From Candidatus Tectimicrobiota bacterium (GTDB taxonomy: Bacteria > Tectomicrobia > Entotheonellia > Entotheonellales > Entotheonellaceae), in assembly GCA_026005175.1 (NCBI GenBank), contig BPKO01000008.1, positions 108,553-172,552 of the forward strand: a stretch of 64,000 nt of DNA. The letters run 5' to 3'. Positions 25,321-33,279 of the stretch are shown here, piece by piece (the first letter of the stretch is position 1; every line of letters begins with the position of its first letter). A program made the translations under genes and the position numbers. The notes beneath the pieces were generated by a model, which was not told where the DNA came from, did no database searches, and saw only the letters and a program-made list of their open reading frames with translations.

Positions 25321-25367
25321 GGGGATAACCGGGTCTGGCGACCACGCCGCAACGGAGAAAACAAACC

Positions 25368-26042
25368 ATGGCATCAACGCTTTATTTGCGGCAGCTTGAA
25401 TGCGGGCCGATGCAGAACTTCGTGTACCTTATTGGGGATCCGACGACGCGTCAGGCGGCGGTGGTCGATCCGGCCTGGGACATCTCGGGTATCGTACAGG
25501 CTGCGGCGGAAGACGGCTACACCCTCACCAAGGTGCTGATTACCCATACCCATCAGGACCACACCGGTGGCCAGCTCTTTGGCTACCACATCCCCGGGGT
25601 GGTAGAGCTGCTGCAGCAGTACGACGTGCCCGTGTACGTGCACCAGAGCGAGGCCCACGTCCTCAAAGACATCCCGCCCTCTTCCAAAGTCCCCACGCGC
25701 AACGGGCAGGTGATCGAGGTGGGCAAGCAGGTGGCCATTACCCTGCTGCACACCCCGGGCCACACGCCGGGGTCGCAGTGCTTCCTGGTGCAGAACCGGC
25801 TGATCGCCGGAGACACGCTGTTTATTGGCTCCTGCGGCCGCGTCGACTTGCCCAACAGCAGTCCCGAGGACATGTACCACAGTCTGACCAACGTGTTGAT
25901 GCGGCTCGACGACGACACGGTGCTCTATCCCGGGCACAACTACGCCTGGAAGCCGTCCTCGACCATTGGCGAAGAGCGCCGTCACAACCCCTACGTGCAG
26001 TTCACTTCGCTGCACGACTTCCTGCGTGCCATGGGGTACTGA
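25368..26042 (+). CDS. MBL-fold hydrolase, glyoxalase II/ETHE1-like
   Basis: 224 aa. It has the metal motif THTHQDHTGG, then 'LLHTPGHTPGSQCFLV', 'LIAGDTLFIGSCGRVDLP' (bridging Asp) and 'VLYPGHNYAWKPSSTIGEERRHNPY'. The shape and the closing segment resemble hydroxyacylglutathione hydrolases and persulfide dioxygenases. Substrate choice is open; the next gene encodes a thiol/selenol oxidoreductase, so a low-molecular-weight thiol or persulfide substrate is attractive. The gap to that gene is only 38 nt. Confidence 0.93.
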   Translation: MASTLYLRQLECGPMQNFVYLIGDPTTRQAAVVDPAWDISGIVQAAAEDGYTLTKVLITHTHQDHTGGQLFGYHIPGVVELLQQYDVPVYVHQSEAHVLKDIPPSSKVPTRNGQVIEVGKQVAITLLHTPGHTPGSQCFLVQNRLIAGDTLFIGSCGRVDLPNSSPEDMYHSLTNVLMRLDDDTVLYPGHNYAWKPSSTIGEERRHNPYVQFTSLHDFLRAMGY

Positions 26043-26080
26043 GCGTGGCGCGCCAACCTTAACGCAAAGGAGGAACGGCC

Positions 26081-26743
26081 ATGAGTGCCTACGACCTCAC
26101 GGTGTGGAGCTGCTACGTGTGACCCTATGCTTGGCGGGCCACGGAGTGGCTCGAGCGCGTGAAGCAGAAGCTGGGCGATGAGCTGCGGATTACCTGGAAG
26201 GCCTTCTTACTAGAGCAAGTCAACAGCCGCCGCGGTGAAGGCTGGAAGGCTTGGAAGGACACCCGCTTCACCAGCCGCGACTTGCCGCCGCACGAAGCGG
26301 CCAAGAGCGTGCTGGCCACGCACGGGGAAGCCGCCTTCAACCGCTTTCACCTTGCCGTCTTCCGCGCCTACCACAAGGACAAGCGCGACATTGCCAACCC
26401 GCTGGAGCTGCTGGCCATCGCCCGCGAGGTGGATCTCGACACCACGGTGCTGGCCGAAGACCTGCGCACGCGCAAGTACCGCGAGGCCGTGGGCGCCGAC
26501 CACGAGGAGGCTGACGAGCAGTACGACATTTTTGGCGTTCCTACGATTCTGTTTAACGGCACGCAGCCCACGTTTCTCAAGCTCGAAGGCGGCGACTGGG
26601 AAGGCACCGACGACCTGGAGTTCTTCTACGCGCTCTACCAGGTCGCGGCCACCCGGCCCTACGTGCTGGAGATCAAAAAGCCCGTCTCCGCAGCCCTTGC
26701 CAGGGCGGCCGAGGCGCGGTATCGTGCGATGTACGGGAACTAG
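26081..26743 (+). CDS. DsbA-family (FrnE-like) selenoprotein, Sec at in-frame TGA 26120-26122
   Basis: 220 aa if TGA is read as selenocysteine. Translation starts at ATG 26081, 8 nt after AAAGGAGG. The N-terminus reads 'TVWSCYV', TGA, then 'PYAWRATEWLERVK', giving Cys11-x-x-Sec14-Pro, where the family has its active-site Cys (-C-P-x-x-). The rest continues in the same frame with the family text 'FLLEQVNSRRGEGWKAWKD' and the thioredoxin-fold cis-Pro motif 'IFGVPTIL' (Pro154). No start with a ribosome site exists after the TGA. A hairpin with SECIS geometry follows at 26135-26153. Likely a thiol-selenol oxidoreductase. TGA is a normal stop in neighbouring genes, so there is no general recoding. 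Confidence 0.87.
26129..26156 (+). promoter_or_regulatory. Predicted bacterial SECIS hairpin
   Basis: Upper stem 26135-26142 (CGGGCCAC) pairs with 26146-26153 (GUGGCUCG), eight pairs including one G-U. The apical loop is GGA (26143-26145). GCU at 26129-26131 can also pair with AGC at 26154-26156, leaving UGG bulged. The loop begins 20 nt after the UGA, and G is its first base. Both features fit the published bacterial SECIS pattern as I recall it (loop 16-37 nt from UGA, G in the first two loop bases). The hairpin is inside the coding sequence, as SelB recognition requires in bacteria. Confidence 0.78.
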
Positions 26744-26790
26744 CACGCCGCCGTGCCGGTGGCAGCCACCGGCACGGCGAGGGATTGGAA

Positions 26791-27141
26791 ATGGCTGAGG
26801 TTCGCGAGCCGGTTTATCCTGTCGAAGTGCACCGCAACTACCAGGGAACGATGCGCGTGCTCTGGAGCGACGGGCACGAGAGCCGCTATGCCTACGCCGA
26901 GTTGCGCAAAGCTTGTCCCTGCGCCACCTGCCGCGAGCAGCGGGCCCAGCAGCAGCAGAACCCCTTCCAGATCCTGACCAGCGTCACCCCCAAGGAAGTA
27001 GAGCCGGTGCGCCTGAGCGCGGTAGGCAACTACGCCCTGAGTATCGAGTGGAGCGACGGGCACCGCACGGGCATTTACCCCTGGGAGCTGCTGCGGGCGC
27101 TGTGCCCCTGCCCGCAGTGCCGCCCCTCGTCGGCGCCGTGA
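26791..27141 (+). CDS. DUF971-family protein
   Basis: 116 aa from ATG 26791, chosen over TTG 26785 because GAGGGA lies 7 nt before it. The domain occurs twice in part: 'MRVLWSDGHESRYAYAELRKACPCATCR' and 'LSIEWSDGHRTGIYPWELLRALCPCPQC', the second with the family's closing pattern (sWsDGH-x-S/T-G-I-Y-x-W-x-x-L-R). Two CxCxxC clusters could bind metal or an Fe-S cluster. DUF971 proteins are often near Fe-S assembly or Mrp/ApbC genes, and a plant fusion exists. Here it follows the selenoprotein in the same direction, 47 nt downstream. Confidence 0.88.
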   Translation: MAEVREPVYPVEVHRNYQGTMRVLWSDGHESRYAYAELRKACPCATCREQRAQQQQNPFQILTSVTPKEVEPVRLSAVGNYALSIEWSDGHRTGIYPWELLRALCPCPQCRPSSAP

Positions 27142-27147
27142 CGCGCC

Positions 27148-27600
27148 TCAGGCCGGTTTTTTGCGCATCAAGCCGGCGCGCCGCACGCGGGCGACGAGCT
27201 CGCCGCGCTGGTTGTAGGCACGGTGCTCGAAAAAGACGATGCCGGCGTTGGGCCGCGAGCGCGACTCGCGCTTGTCGATGATTTCGGTTTCAGCGTACAG
27301 CGTGTCGCCGTGGAACACCGGCTTGGGAAACTCCACTTTGTCAAAGCCCAAGTTGGCGATGGTGGTGCCCAGGGTGGTATCGCCCACCGACAGGCCCACG
27401 GTAATTCCCAAGGTAAGCAGGCTGTTGACCAGCCGCCGCCCGAACTCGGTCTGCTTGGCAAACTCCTCGTCGAGGTGCAGTGGCTGCGGGTTCATGGTGA
27501 GGGTGGTAAAGAGAACGTTGTCCATCTCGGTGACCGTGCGCCCCGGCTGGTGCTTGATCACCTCACCGACGGTGAACTCCTCGAAGTACTTTCCGGCCAT
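27148..27600 (-). CDS. MaoC-family (R)-enoyl-CoA hydratase-like protein
   Basis: 150 aa single hotdog domain. It begins '[44 protein letters not shown]', the hydratase-2 motif with catalytic Asp/His replaced in the pattern N-x-x-P-L-H. '[19 protein letters not shown]' follows. It resembles the mesaconyl-CoA hydratase-like group. It faces the DUF971 gene with 6 nt between the stops. Confidence 0.92.
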   Translation of the reverse strand: MAGKYFEEFTVGEVIKHQPGRTVTEMDNVLFTTLTMNPQPLHLDEEFAKQTEFGRRLVNSLLTLGITVGLSVGDTTLGTTIANLGFDKVEFPKPVFHGDTLYAETEIIDKRESRSRPNAGIVFFEHRAYNQRGELVARVRRAGLMRKKPA

Positions 27601-27682
27601 AGGGTCCTCCCTTCACGGATCACGCAGGTGCCCTGCGGATAGCGCCGCCATGGTAGCATGAACGGCGGCGGCACGCCATGGG

Positions 27683-27710
27683 TTGTCCCCTCCATGGCAG
27701 GGGTTATAAT
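27683..27710 (+). promoter_or_regulatory. Promoter for the OBG-type GTPase gene
   Basis: TTGTCC (27683-27688), 16 nt, perfect TATAAT (27705-27710), 31 nt before the ATG at 27742. Confidence 0.5.
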
Positions 27711-27741
27711 AAAGCCAAACGCGGGAGTGAGGAGCGCTACT

Positions 27742-28740
27742 ATGCCTGCCAATCTCACGCCCCAGTATCTGGAAGCCGAGCAGCGTTTTCGCCAGGCCAA
27801 AACCCCGGCGGAGAAAATCGCCTGCCTTGAAGACATGCTGCGGCTCATCCCCAAACACAAGGGCACCGAGAAAATGCAGGCCGACTTGCGGCGCCGCCTC
27901 TCCAAGCTCCGCCACCAGGAGCAGCGAACGGCGGCGACCCGCCGCAGCGGCGGGCCGCGCGTGGAAAGGGAAGGCGCGGGGCAAATTGCCCTCATCGGGC
28001 CGCCCAATGCCGGGAAGTCCTCGCTGCTGCGCGCCCTGACCAACGCCACCCCAGAGGTGGCCGATTATCCCTTCACCACCCACAAGCCGCTGCCCGGTAT
28101 GGTGACGTTCGAAAACGTGCAGATCCAGCTCGTCGACCTCCCCCCGCTGGCGCGCGAGTTCATGGAGCCCTGGGTATCGCAGCTGGTACGCAACGCCGAT
28201 GCCCTGCTTCTTGTCCTTGACCTCAGCCAGGAAGAGGTGCTCGAGCACGTCGACCTGGCCCTCGAGCTGCTGGCCGCCTGGAAAGTGCAGCCGGTGGGAC
28301 AGCCGCTCAGCGAGGCGGAAGTGGAGGCCCTGCCTCCCGGCGTTAAGCCCATGCGCCTGCTGGTGCTGGGCAACAAGCTGGACTTGCCTGGCAGCACCGA
28401 GCACTGGCAGATTCTCCAGCAGCTTTACGGGGAGCGCTGGCCGATGCTGGCGGTTTCGGTCACCCAAGGCCTCCACCTGGAGGCGGTGCCAGAAGCGCTT
28501 TTCCGCTTGCTCGACGTGGTCCGCGTCTACACCAAAGCCCCGGGGAAAAAGCCCGACCTGGAAGCGCCGTTCCTGTTGCCCCGCGGCAGCACGGTGCTAG
28601 ACGTGGCGGCGGCGGTGCACAAGGACTTCGTCACGCGACTGAAGTTCGCCCGCGTCTGGGGGTCTGGCAAACCCGAAGGCCAGATGGTGCAGCGGCACTA
28701 TGTGGTCAGCGATGGGGACATCGTCGAGCTGCATGCATAA
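27742..28740 (+). CDS. OBG/DRG-type GTPase with C-terminal TGS domain
   Basis: 332 aa. A basic helical N-terminus (about 1-75, '[14 protein letters not shown]') precedes the G domain. G1 is '[18 protein letters not shown]', G2 '[15 protein letters not shown]', G3 'IQLVDLPPL' (the usual DxPG is D-L-P-P) and G4 'LGNKLDLPG'. The TGS domain runs at about 270-332 ('[29 protein letters not shown]'). The layout matches DRG/Rbg-type ribosome-associated GTPases more than ObgE. It is probably a translation or ribosome factor, first of a three-gene run with the Smr and MaoC-like genes. Confidence 0.92.
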   Translation: MPANLTPQYLEAEQRFRQAKTPAEKIACLEDMLRLIPKHKGTEKMQADLRRRLSKLRHQEQRTAATRRSGGPRVEREGAGQIALIGPPNAGKSSLLRALTNATPEVADYPFTTHKPLPGMVTFENVQIQLVDLPPLAREFMEPWVSQLVRNADALLLVLDLSQEEVLEHVDLALELLAAWKVQPVGQPLSEAEVEALPPGVKPMRLLVLGNKLDLPGSTEHWQILQQLYGERWPMLAVSVTQGLHLEAVPEALFRLLDVVRVYTKAPGKKPDLEAPFLLPRGSTVLDVAAAVHKDFVTRLKFARVWGSGKPEGQMVQRHYVVSDGDIVELHA

Positions 28741-28763
28741 CGGGATGCGCAGGGAGAGGCAAC

Positions 28764-29462
28764 ATGGGCGAGAAGAAGCACCGGCGGCCCCCTTCGCCAG
28801 CGGCGGAAGGATTTTATACTCCCTTTGCGGCGCTGCGGCAGCAGCTGCGCGCCAGGGCCTCTTCCCCCAGTACTTCCCCCGCGCCCCCGGCTGCGGAGGT
28901 CAGCCCGCAGGACCTGGCGCTGTTTCTTGCCGAAATGGCGGACGTCACGCCGCTGCCGGCAGACGTACGCGGCCGCGTGGCAGGGCAAAAGCGCCGACAC
29001 CCGGCGCTGCCCCCGCCAAGAGCAGAAGCCAGCGCGCTGGCCGAGCTGCGCGAGGTCGTCTCCGGCCAGGGGCCCTTTGTCCTTCAGGACACCGACGAGT
29101 ACACCGAAGGCGTGGCGCCTGGCGTTGACCGCCGCCTGGCACAGCGCCTGCACCGCGGGGACTACGCCATCCAGGCCCACCTCGACCTGCACGGGGCCAC
29201 GGCCGAAGAAGCCCGGGCACAGGTAGAGCAGTTCCTGCTCGACGCCTACTTGCGCGGCAAGCGCTGCGTCTTGCTCATCCACGGCCGCGGCCACAACTCG
29301 AAAGACCACCGCCCGGTGCTCAAAGAGCACGTGCGCACGTGGCTGAGCCGCGGGCGCCTGAGCCGCCTGGTGCTGGCGTTTGCCACCGCGCCTCCGCACA
29401 ACGGCGGTGCCGGCGCGGTCTGCGTTCTCCTGCGCCGCGCCCGCCGCCTGCCTCCCAGATGA
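28764..29462 (+). CDS. Smr-domain protein
   Basis: 232 aa. Residues 1-130 are low-complexity and Pro/Ala-rich. The Smr domain runs at about 135-225 with the hallmark 'LDLHGATAEEARAQVEQFL' and 'VLLIHGRGHNSKD' (the HGxG active loop), ending 'FATAPPHNGGAGAVCVLL'. Smr domains are found in MutS2 and in stand-alone nucleases; some cleave mRNA on stalled ribosomes (SmrB). It follows the GTPase at 23 nt with a GGGAGAGG ribosome site, so a translation-quality role is a reasonable inference. Confidence 0.9.
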   Translation: MGEKKHRRPPSPAAEGFYTPFAALRQQLRARASSPSTSPAPPAAEVSPQDLALFLAEMADVTPLPADVRGRVAGQKRRHPALPPPRAEASALAELREVVSGQGPFVLQDTDEYTEGVAPGVDRRLAQRLHRGDYAIQAHLDLHGATAEEARAQVEQFLLDAYLRGKRCVLLIHGRGHNSKDHRPVLKEHVRTWLSRGRLSRLVLAFATAPPHNGGAGAVCVLLRRARRLPPR

Positions 29463-29475
29463 CAAGGAAGCCACT

Positions 29476-29925
29476 ATGCCTCCAGCGCCCAACGACGCTG
29501 TCCGGCACCTGCTGGGCCGAGAGTTCGTTCGCCGTCAGGAAGAGGTAACCCGCGACCGGCTCATCGCCTATGCCACCCTGGTGGGGGCAACCAATCCCAT
29601 TTACTTCGATGCCGAAGCCGCCCGCGCCCAGGGTTACCGCGACATCATCGCCGTGCCGACGTACGTGACCCACCACGGCGCCGAGCCCATTGCCCCGCCA
29701 GAATTGGGCTTCCGCGGCGGCGGCATCAACGCCGGATACGACTGCACGTTTTACAACGTGGTCTATCCCGGCGATACCCTGACGTACGCTACCCGCCTCG
29801 TTGACCTCTACGACAAGACCGGCCGCTCCGGCACTCTGCGCTTTGTGGTCCGCGAGACGATGGTGACCAAGCAAGACGGGGAAACGGTAGCGGTGATCCG
29901 CAACCGCTTTATCCTTGACTGGTAG
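29476..29925 (+). CDS. MaoC N-terminal-like (FAS1-like) dehydratase
   Basis: 149 aa hotdog domain. It has 'GREFVRRQEEVTRDRLIAYATLVGATNPIYFD', the wording of the MaoC_dehydrat_N family, then 'IIAVPTYVTHH' and 'DCTFYNVVYPGDTLTYATRLVDLYDKTGRSG'. Such proteins dehydrate or hydrate beta-hydroxyacyl-CoA/ACP, often as half of a heterodimer. The MaoC protein at 27148-27600 could be the other half, although it is on the opposite strand. The 3' end overlaps the convergent phosphoesterase gene by 17 bases. Confidence 0.87.
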   Translation: MPPAPNDAVRHLLGREFVRRQEEVTRDRLIAYATLVGATNPIYFDAEAARAQGYRDIIAVPTYVTHHGAEPIAPPELGFRGGGINAGYDCTFYNVVYPGDTLTYATRLVDLYDKTGRSGTLRFVVRETMVTKQDGETVAVIRNRFILDW

Positions 29926-30694
29926 CGGTGGCTGCGGGCGGTACGAGGCGATGCGGGCGCACCTGCACGCCGCGGCTTGGGGACAATTCCACGAGCAAGA
30001 CGGAGCCCCAGGGAGACGCCTCTCGCCACGGGGTTAGGGGAGCTCCGGGATAGAAGGCCTTGACGCGGCCCTGACTGACCTCGGTGAGCACGTGGTGGTG
30101 CCCGAGCGCCACGTAGTCCCAGCCGCTGTCGCGAATTTCCTCGGCGAAAATGGGTGACGAGCGCTCTGCTGTCTGCCGTGACGGATAGAAAAAGCCGTGC
30201 GCCAGCGCCACGTGCCAGCGCCGGTCAGCACGCGCGGGCAAAGCGGCCAGGGGGTGGAACCACGGGGCGTGCTCGACCATGGCCCGCCCCCACACCACCA
30301 AGGGCAGCCCCGGGATCTCGCAGACTTGCCCTTCCTCCGCGGTGATCACCTGCACGTTGGGACAGGTGGCTGCGAAGTCGTAACGGTCGTAAATGGCATT
30401 AGGGACAAGACAGTCGTGATTCCCAGGAAGCACGACCACGGGCCGCTGCACCCGGCGCAGCTGCTCCTGAACAAAGGCCACGGTGTCGTCAGCGACCCGA
30501 TTATGATCGAAAAGATCGCCGGCCACGAGCACCAAGTCCACCGCTTCGGCGATCGCCGTGTCAACCACTGCCTGCAAGCCAAGACGCGCCAGCGCCGCCG
30601 GGCGCTGCGGGGCGTCGTCGAGATGCAGGTCAGCCGTATGCAGGAGTCGCAAGGGTCGCTGGGTTCCTAACACCATTTCGTCTTTCGATTTCAT
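29909..30694 (-). CDS. SbcD/Mre11-like metallophosphoesterase
   Basis: 261 aa from ATG 30694. Metal motifs in order: 'LLHTADLHLD' (DxH), 'LVLVAGDLFDHN' (GD), 'VVLPGNHDCL' (GNHD), 'VALAHGFF' and 'YVALGHHHV' (GHxH). The layout is that of DNA repair exonuclease/YhaO-type enzymes. It is shorter than SbcD (about 400 aa), lacks the capping domain, and has no SbcC-like ATPase beside it, so its partner and substrate are unknown. Confidence 0.9.
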   Translation of the reverse strand: MKSKDEMVLGTQRPLRLLHTADLHLDDAPQRPAALARLGLQAVVDTAIAEAVDLVLVAGDLFDHNRVADDTVAFVQEQLRRVQRPVVVLPGNHDCLVPNAIYDRYDFAATCPNVQVITAEEGQVCEIPGLPLVVWGRAMVEHAPWFHPLAALPARADRRWHVALAHGFFYPSRQTAERSSPIFAEEIRDSGWDYVALGHHHVLTEVSQGRVKAFYPGAPLTPWREASPWGSVLLVELSPSRGVQVRPHRLVPPAATATSQG

Positions 30695-30885
30695 TTGTCT
30701 TTCCGCCTCGCCATCCGGGCCTGCCACGCTGCAAACGCCGTGAGGGTAGCACAGTCTTCTTTTGCCCTCAACCGCCGCCACCGGCGGCGTAATGCACCTC
30801 ACCGCTCACCTGTGACCGCCATCACCGTCGTCATGGCGAGCAAGGGGTATCTTGGCAGCTAGACCGTAACGAGGAGGGCAACCCC

Positions 30886-30969
30886 ATGATGCTCAGCCAG
30901 GCTTCGCGGCTTGACTTCTTCCTTGAACTGGCACTGCTGGCCATCGTCACGTATCTGTGGCTCCACTAG
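30886..30969 (+). CDS. Possible 27-aa membrane micropeptide or leader peptide
   Basis: ATG 30886 follows GAGGAGGG at 8 nt. The peptide starts MMLSQASRLDFFLE and then has a hydrophobic Leu-rich run, stopping at TAG 30967. It is too short for coding statistics, but the ribosome site is strong and the gap 30695-31129 has no other gene. Alternative hairpins follow within 15 nt (30984-31039), so it could be a leader peptide for the exported protein at 31130, or a stand-alone small membrane protein. Confidence 0.35.
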   Translation: MMLSQASRLDFFLELALLAIVTYLWLH

Positions 30970-30983
30970 TCCTGTCCGGTCTC

Positions 30984-31039
30984 CCAGGGACGGGCCTTGC
31001 CAGCCTCCTCTCCTGTCCCTGGGAGGCTGGAAGCCAGCC
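30984..31039 (+). promoter_or_regulatory. Mutually exclusive hairpins, attenuator-like
   Basis: Segment 1 (30984-30994) pairs with segment 3 (31012-31022), 11 pairs with one G-U. Segment 2 (31000-31008) pairs with segment 4 (31022-31030), 9 pairs. Segment 4 can instead pair through 31025-31030 with segment 5 (31034-31039), 6 pairs around an AAG loop. The 2:4 stem shares a base with 1:3 and excludes 4:5. No T-run follows, so a simple terminator is unlikely. Confidence 0.4.
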
Positions 31040-31129
31040 CCAGCAGCGACACGTTTCCCTGTACAGCGGCGCCTGCCACCTTCTATCATTACCAGCGCAA
31101 CGCGCTTAACAACGTCGGGGGGGAACGCG

Positions 31130-31702
31130 ATGCGGCTTACCGTCTCGTTCTGGGGCGCCCGTTGCCCCGCCCAGGGCTGCTGTCGCCTGGCCCGCCTTGG
31201 CCTGTGGGGGTGGCTTTGCTTGTGGCTGACGTGGCCCCTGCCTGCGGTGGCCCTCGACGACGCGGTAGCCCGCCAAACGCTGCGGGGCCTTCCCGGGGTG
31301 CTGGTGGCCGTCGAACCCCTCCCCCCAGAAGCCGTGCAAGACGGCCTGCGCACCGAAGAGATCCAGACCGACGTCGTGCAACGCTTGCAGCGCGCCGGCA
31401 TCCGCGTCCTTAGCGAGCAGCAGCGGGAGCAAGCTCCGGGGAAGCCCCTGCTCTATATCAACGTCACCACGTGGAAAGGCCTGCACGCCAACAACACCCT
31501 CTACCTCTTCTCTATTCGCGTCGAGCTGCAGCAAGAGGTGGCCCTGGTACGCGAACCGACCCTGCGCCGCCTGGCGCCAACTTGGCACGTGGGCAGCGTG
31601 GGCATGACCAGTGCCTCGCGCCTGCGCACCATCCGCACCTTCATTGGTGACTTCATCGACCAGTTCATCCAGGCCTACCGCGCTGCCAATCCCCAGCCCT
31701 AG
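31130..31702 (+). CDS. Exported protein of unknown function
   Basis: 190 aa from ATG 31130. Residues about 18-42 are a signal peptide ('LGLWGWLCLWLTWPLPAVALDD', cleavage likely after AVA). The mature part has 'LPPEAVQDGLRTEEIQTDVVQRLQRAGIRVLSEQQRE', 'LLYINVTTWKG', 'YLFSIRVELQQEVALVREP' and 'IGDFIDQFIQAYRAANP'. This pattern (upper and lower bounds of a periplasmic alpha/beta domain, 'L..v.. v...' with a closing amphipathic helix) recurs in exported proteins of uncultured bacteria. I cannot name a family. Confidence 0.65.
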   Translation: MRLTVSFWGARCPAQGCCRLARLGLWGWLCLWLTWPLPAVALDDAVARQTLRGLPGVLVAVEPLPPEAVQDGLRTEEIQTDVVQRLQRAGIRVLSEQQREQAPGKPLLYINVTTWKGLHANNTLYLFSIRVELQQEVALVREPTLRRLAPTWHVGSVGMTSASRLRTIRTFIGDFIDQFIQAYRAANPQP

Positions 31703-31827
31703 CGGGCAGCCTCTTCTCGCCACGCCGCTCGCCCGGGCTTGCCTTCAAAAGCGCGCTTGGGTTAGGCTAAAAGCCCGCGGCGCAAGCGCACAGCCACGTT
31801 TCCATGACGAAGCACAGGAGCTGCCAG

Positions 31828-33279
31828 ATGCAGCACAGCAACGTGCTCTTTCTTCTCTCCGACGAACATGCGCGCCAGGCCCTGGGCTGCTACGGACATC
31901 CGCTGGTGCAGACCCCGCACTTGGATCGCCTGGCGGCGCGCGGCACGCGCTTCACCAGCGCCTATACTCCCTCTCCCATCTGCGTGCCGGCCCGCGCCAG
32001 CCTGGCCACCGGCCGCTACGTGCACCGCATCCGCTACTGGGACAACGCCCACCCCTACGACGGCCGTATCCCCTCCTGGGCACATCGCCTCAGGGCCCAA
32101 GGGTACCACGTCACCGCCATCGGCAAGCTGCACTACCGCAGCAGCGACGACGACAACGGCTTTAATGAAGAGATCTTGCCCCTGCACGTGGTCGACGGCG
32201 TCGGCGACCTTTACGGCCTCATCCGCGACGAACTGCCGCTGCGCAAGAAAAACCGCCGCTACGTCCTTGAGGCCGGCCCTGGAGAGTCTTCCTACACGGC
32301 CTACGACCAGCGCATCACCGAGGCCAGCATCCGCTGGCTGCACCAGGAAGCGCCCAAGTACCGCGAGCGCCCCTGGGTGCTGTTTGTCTCTCTGGTCTGC
32401 CCGCACCCGCCGCTACTGGCGCCTCCGGACTTCTTTGCCCTCTATCCTCCCGCAAAGGTGCCCCTGCCGGTACAGTATGCGCCCCCCTCCTGGCCCACCC
32501 ACCCGGCGATCGCCGACTTGCGGCAGTGCCTGGGGATGGCCGAACCCTTCGACGAAGCCACGGTGCGCCGTGCCACCGCCGCCTATCTGGGCCTCTGCTC
32601 TTACTTGGATGCCAACCTGGGGCGCATCCTGCACGCTTTGGAAGAGACGGGGCTGGCCACCACCACGCGCGTGATTTACACCAGCGACCACGGCGAGAGC
32701 CTGGGCTATCGCGGCATTTGGGGCAAGTTTACTCTCTATGAGGAATCGGCAGGGATTCCCCTGCTGATGGCCGGGCCGGACATTCCTCAGGGCGCGGTGT
32801 GCCCCACCCCGGTGTCGCTCATCGACGTTTTCCCCACCCTCCTTCAGAGCGTGGGTGCCCGGCCTCACCCCGAGGACGCCGAGCTGCCCGGGGTGTCCTT
32901 GCTGGAAGTGGCCAACGGCGCCGTGCCCTCCCGCACCGTGCTAAGTGAGTACCACGCGTTGGGCTCGCGTGCCGCTAGCTTCATGCTTCGCCACGGCACT
33001 TACAAGTACATTCACTACGTCGGCTACCCGTCGCAGCTCTTTAACCTGGCTGCCGATCCCCAGGAAGTCCACGACCTGGCTGCTCATCCCCGCTACCGGC
33101 CGCTGCTGGCCAAATACGAGGCCATGCTGCGCTCCCTGCTCGACCCGGAAGCAGTGGATGCCCAGGCCAAGGCCGACCAGGCGCGCAAAATCGCTGCCCA
33201 CGGTGGCAAAGCAGCCATCAAGGCGCGAGGGTCTTTTGGCTACACCCCGGCACCAGGCGAGCCGGTTGTCTACGAGTAG
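31828..33279 (+). CDS. Type I sulfatase (formylglycine-dependent)
   Basis: 483 aa. ATG 31828 is used because AGGAG lies 7 nt before it; ATG 31804 has none. 'NVLFLLSDEHARQALGCYGHP' supplies metal ligands. The sulfatase signature is 'CVPARASLATGRYVH' (C-x-P-x-R, Cys converted to formylglycine), and 'VIYTSDHGESLG' is the second metal site. No signal peptide, so it is probably cytoplasmic, close to choline-sulfatase-type enzymes. The maturation enzyme (FGE/anSME) is not in the window. The stop abuts the convergent amidohydrolase gene. Confidence 0.93.
   Translation: MQHSNVLFLLSDEHARQALGCYGHPLVQTPHLDRLAARGTRFTSAYTPSPICVPARASLATGRYVHRIRYWDNAHPYDGRIPSWAHRLRAQGYHVTAIGKLHYRSSDDDNGFNEEILPLHVVDGVGDLYGLIRDELPLRKKNRRYVLEAGPGESSYTAYDQRITEASIRWLHQEAPKYRERPWVLFVSLVCPHPPLLAPPDFFALYPPAKVPLPVQYAPPSWPTHPAIADLRQCLGMAEPFDEATVRRATAAYLGLCSYLDANLGRILHALEETGLATTTRVIYTSDHGESLGYRGIWGKFTLYEESAGIPLLMAGPDIPQGAVCPTPVSLIDVFPTLLQSVGARPHPEDAELPGVSLLEVANGAVPSRTVLSEYHALGSRAASFMLRHGTYKYIHYVGYPSQLFNLAADPQEVHDLAAHPRYRPLLAKYEAMLRSLLDPEAVDAQAKADQARKIAAHGGKAAIKARGSFGYTPAPGEPVVYE

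Noticed and set aside
26159..26743. Shorter 194-aa gene starting after the TGA at GTG 26159
   Set aside because: No ribosome site precedes that GTG, it would remove the thioredoxin-fold first strand and active site, and the upstream ATG has a near-perfect SD.
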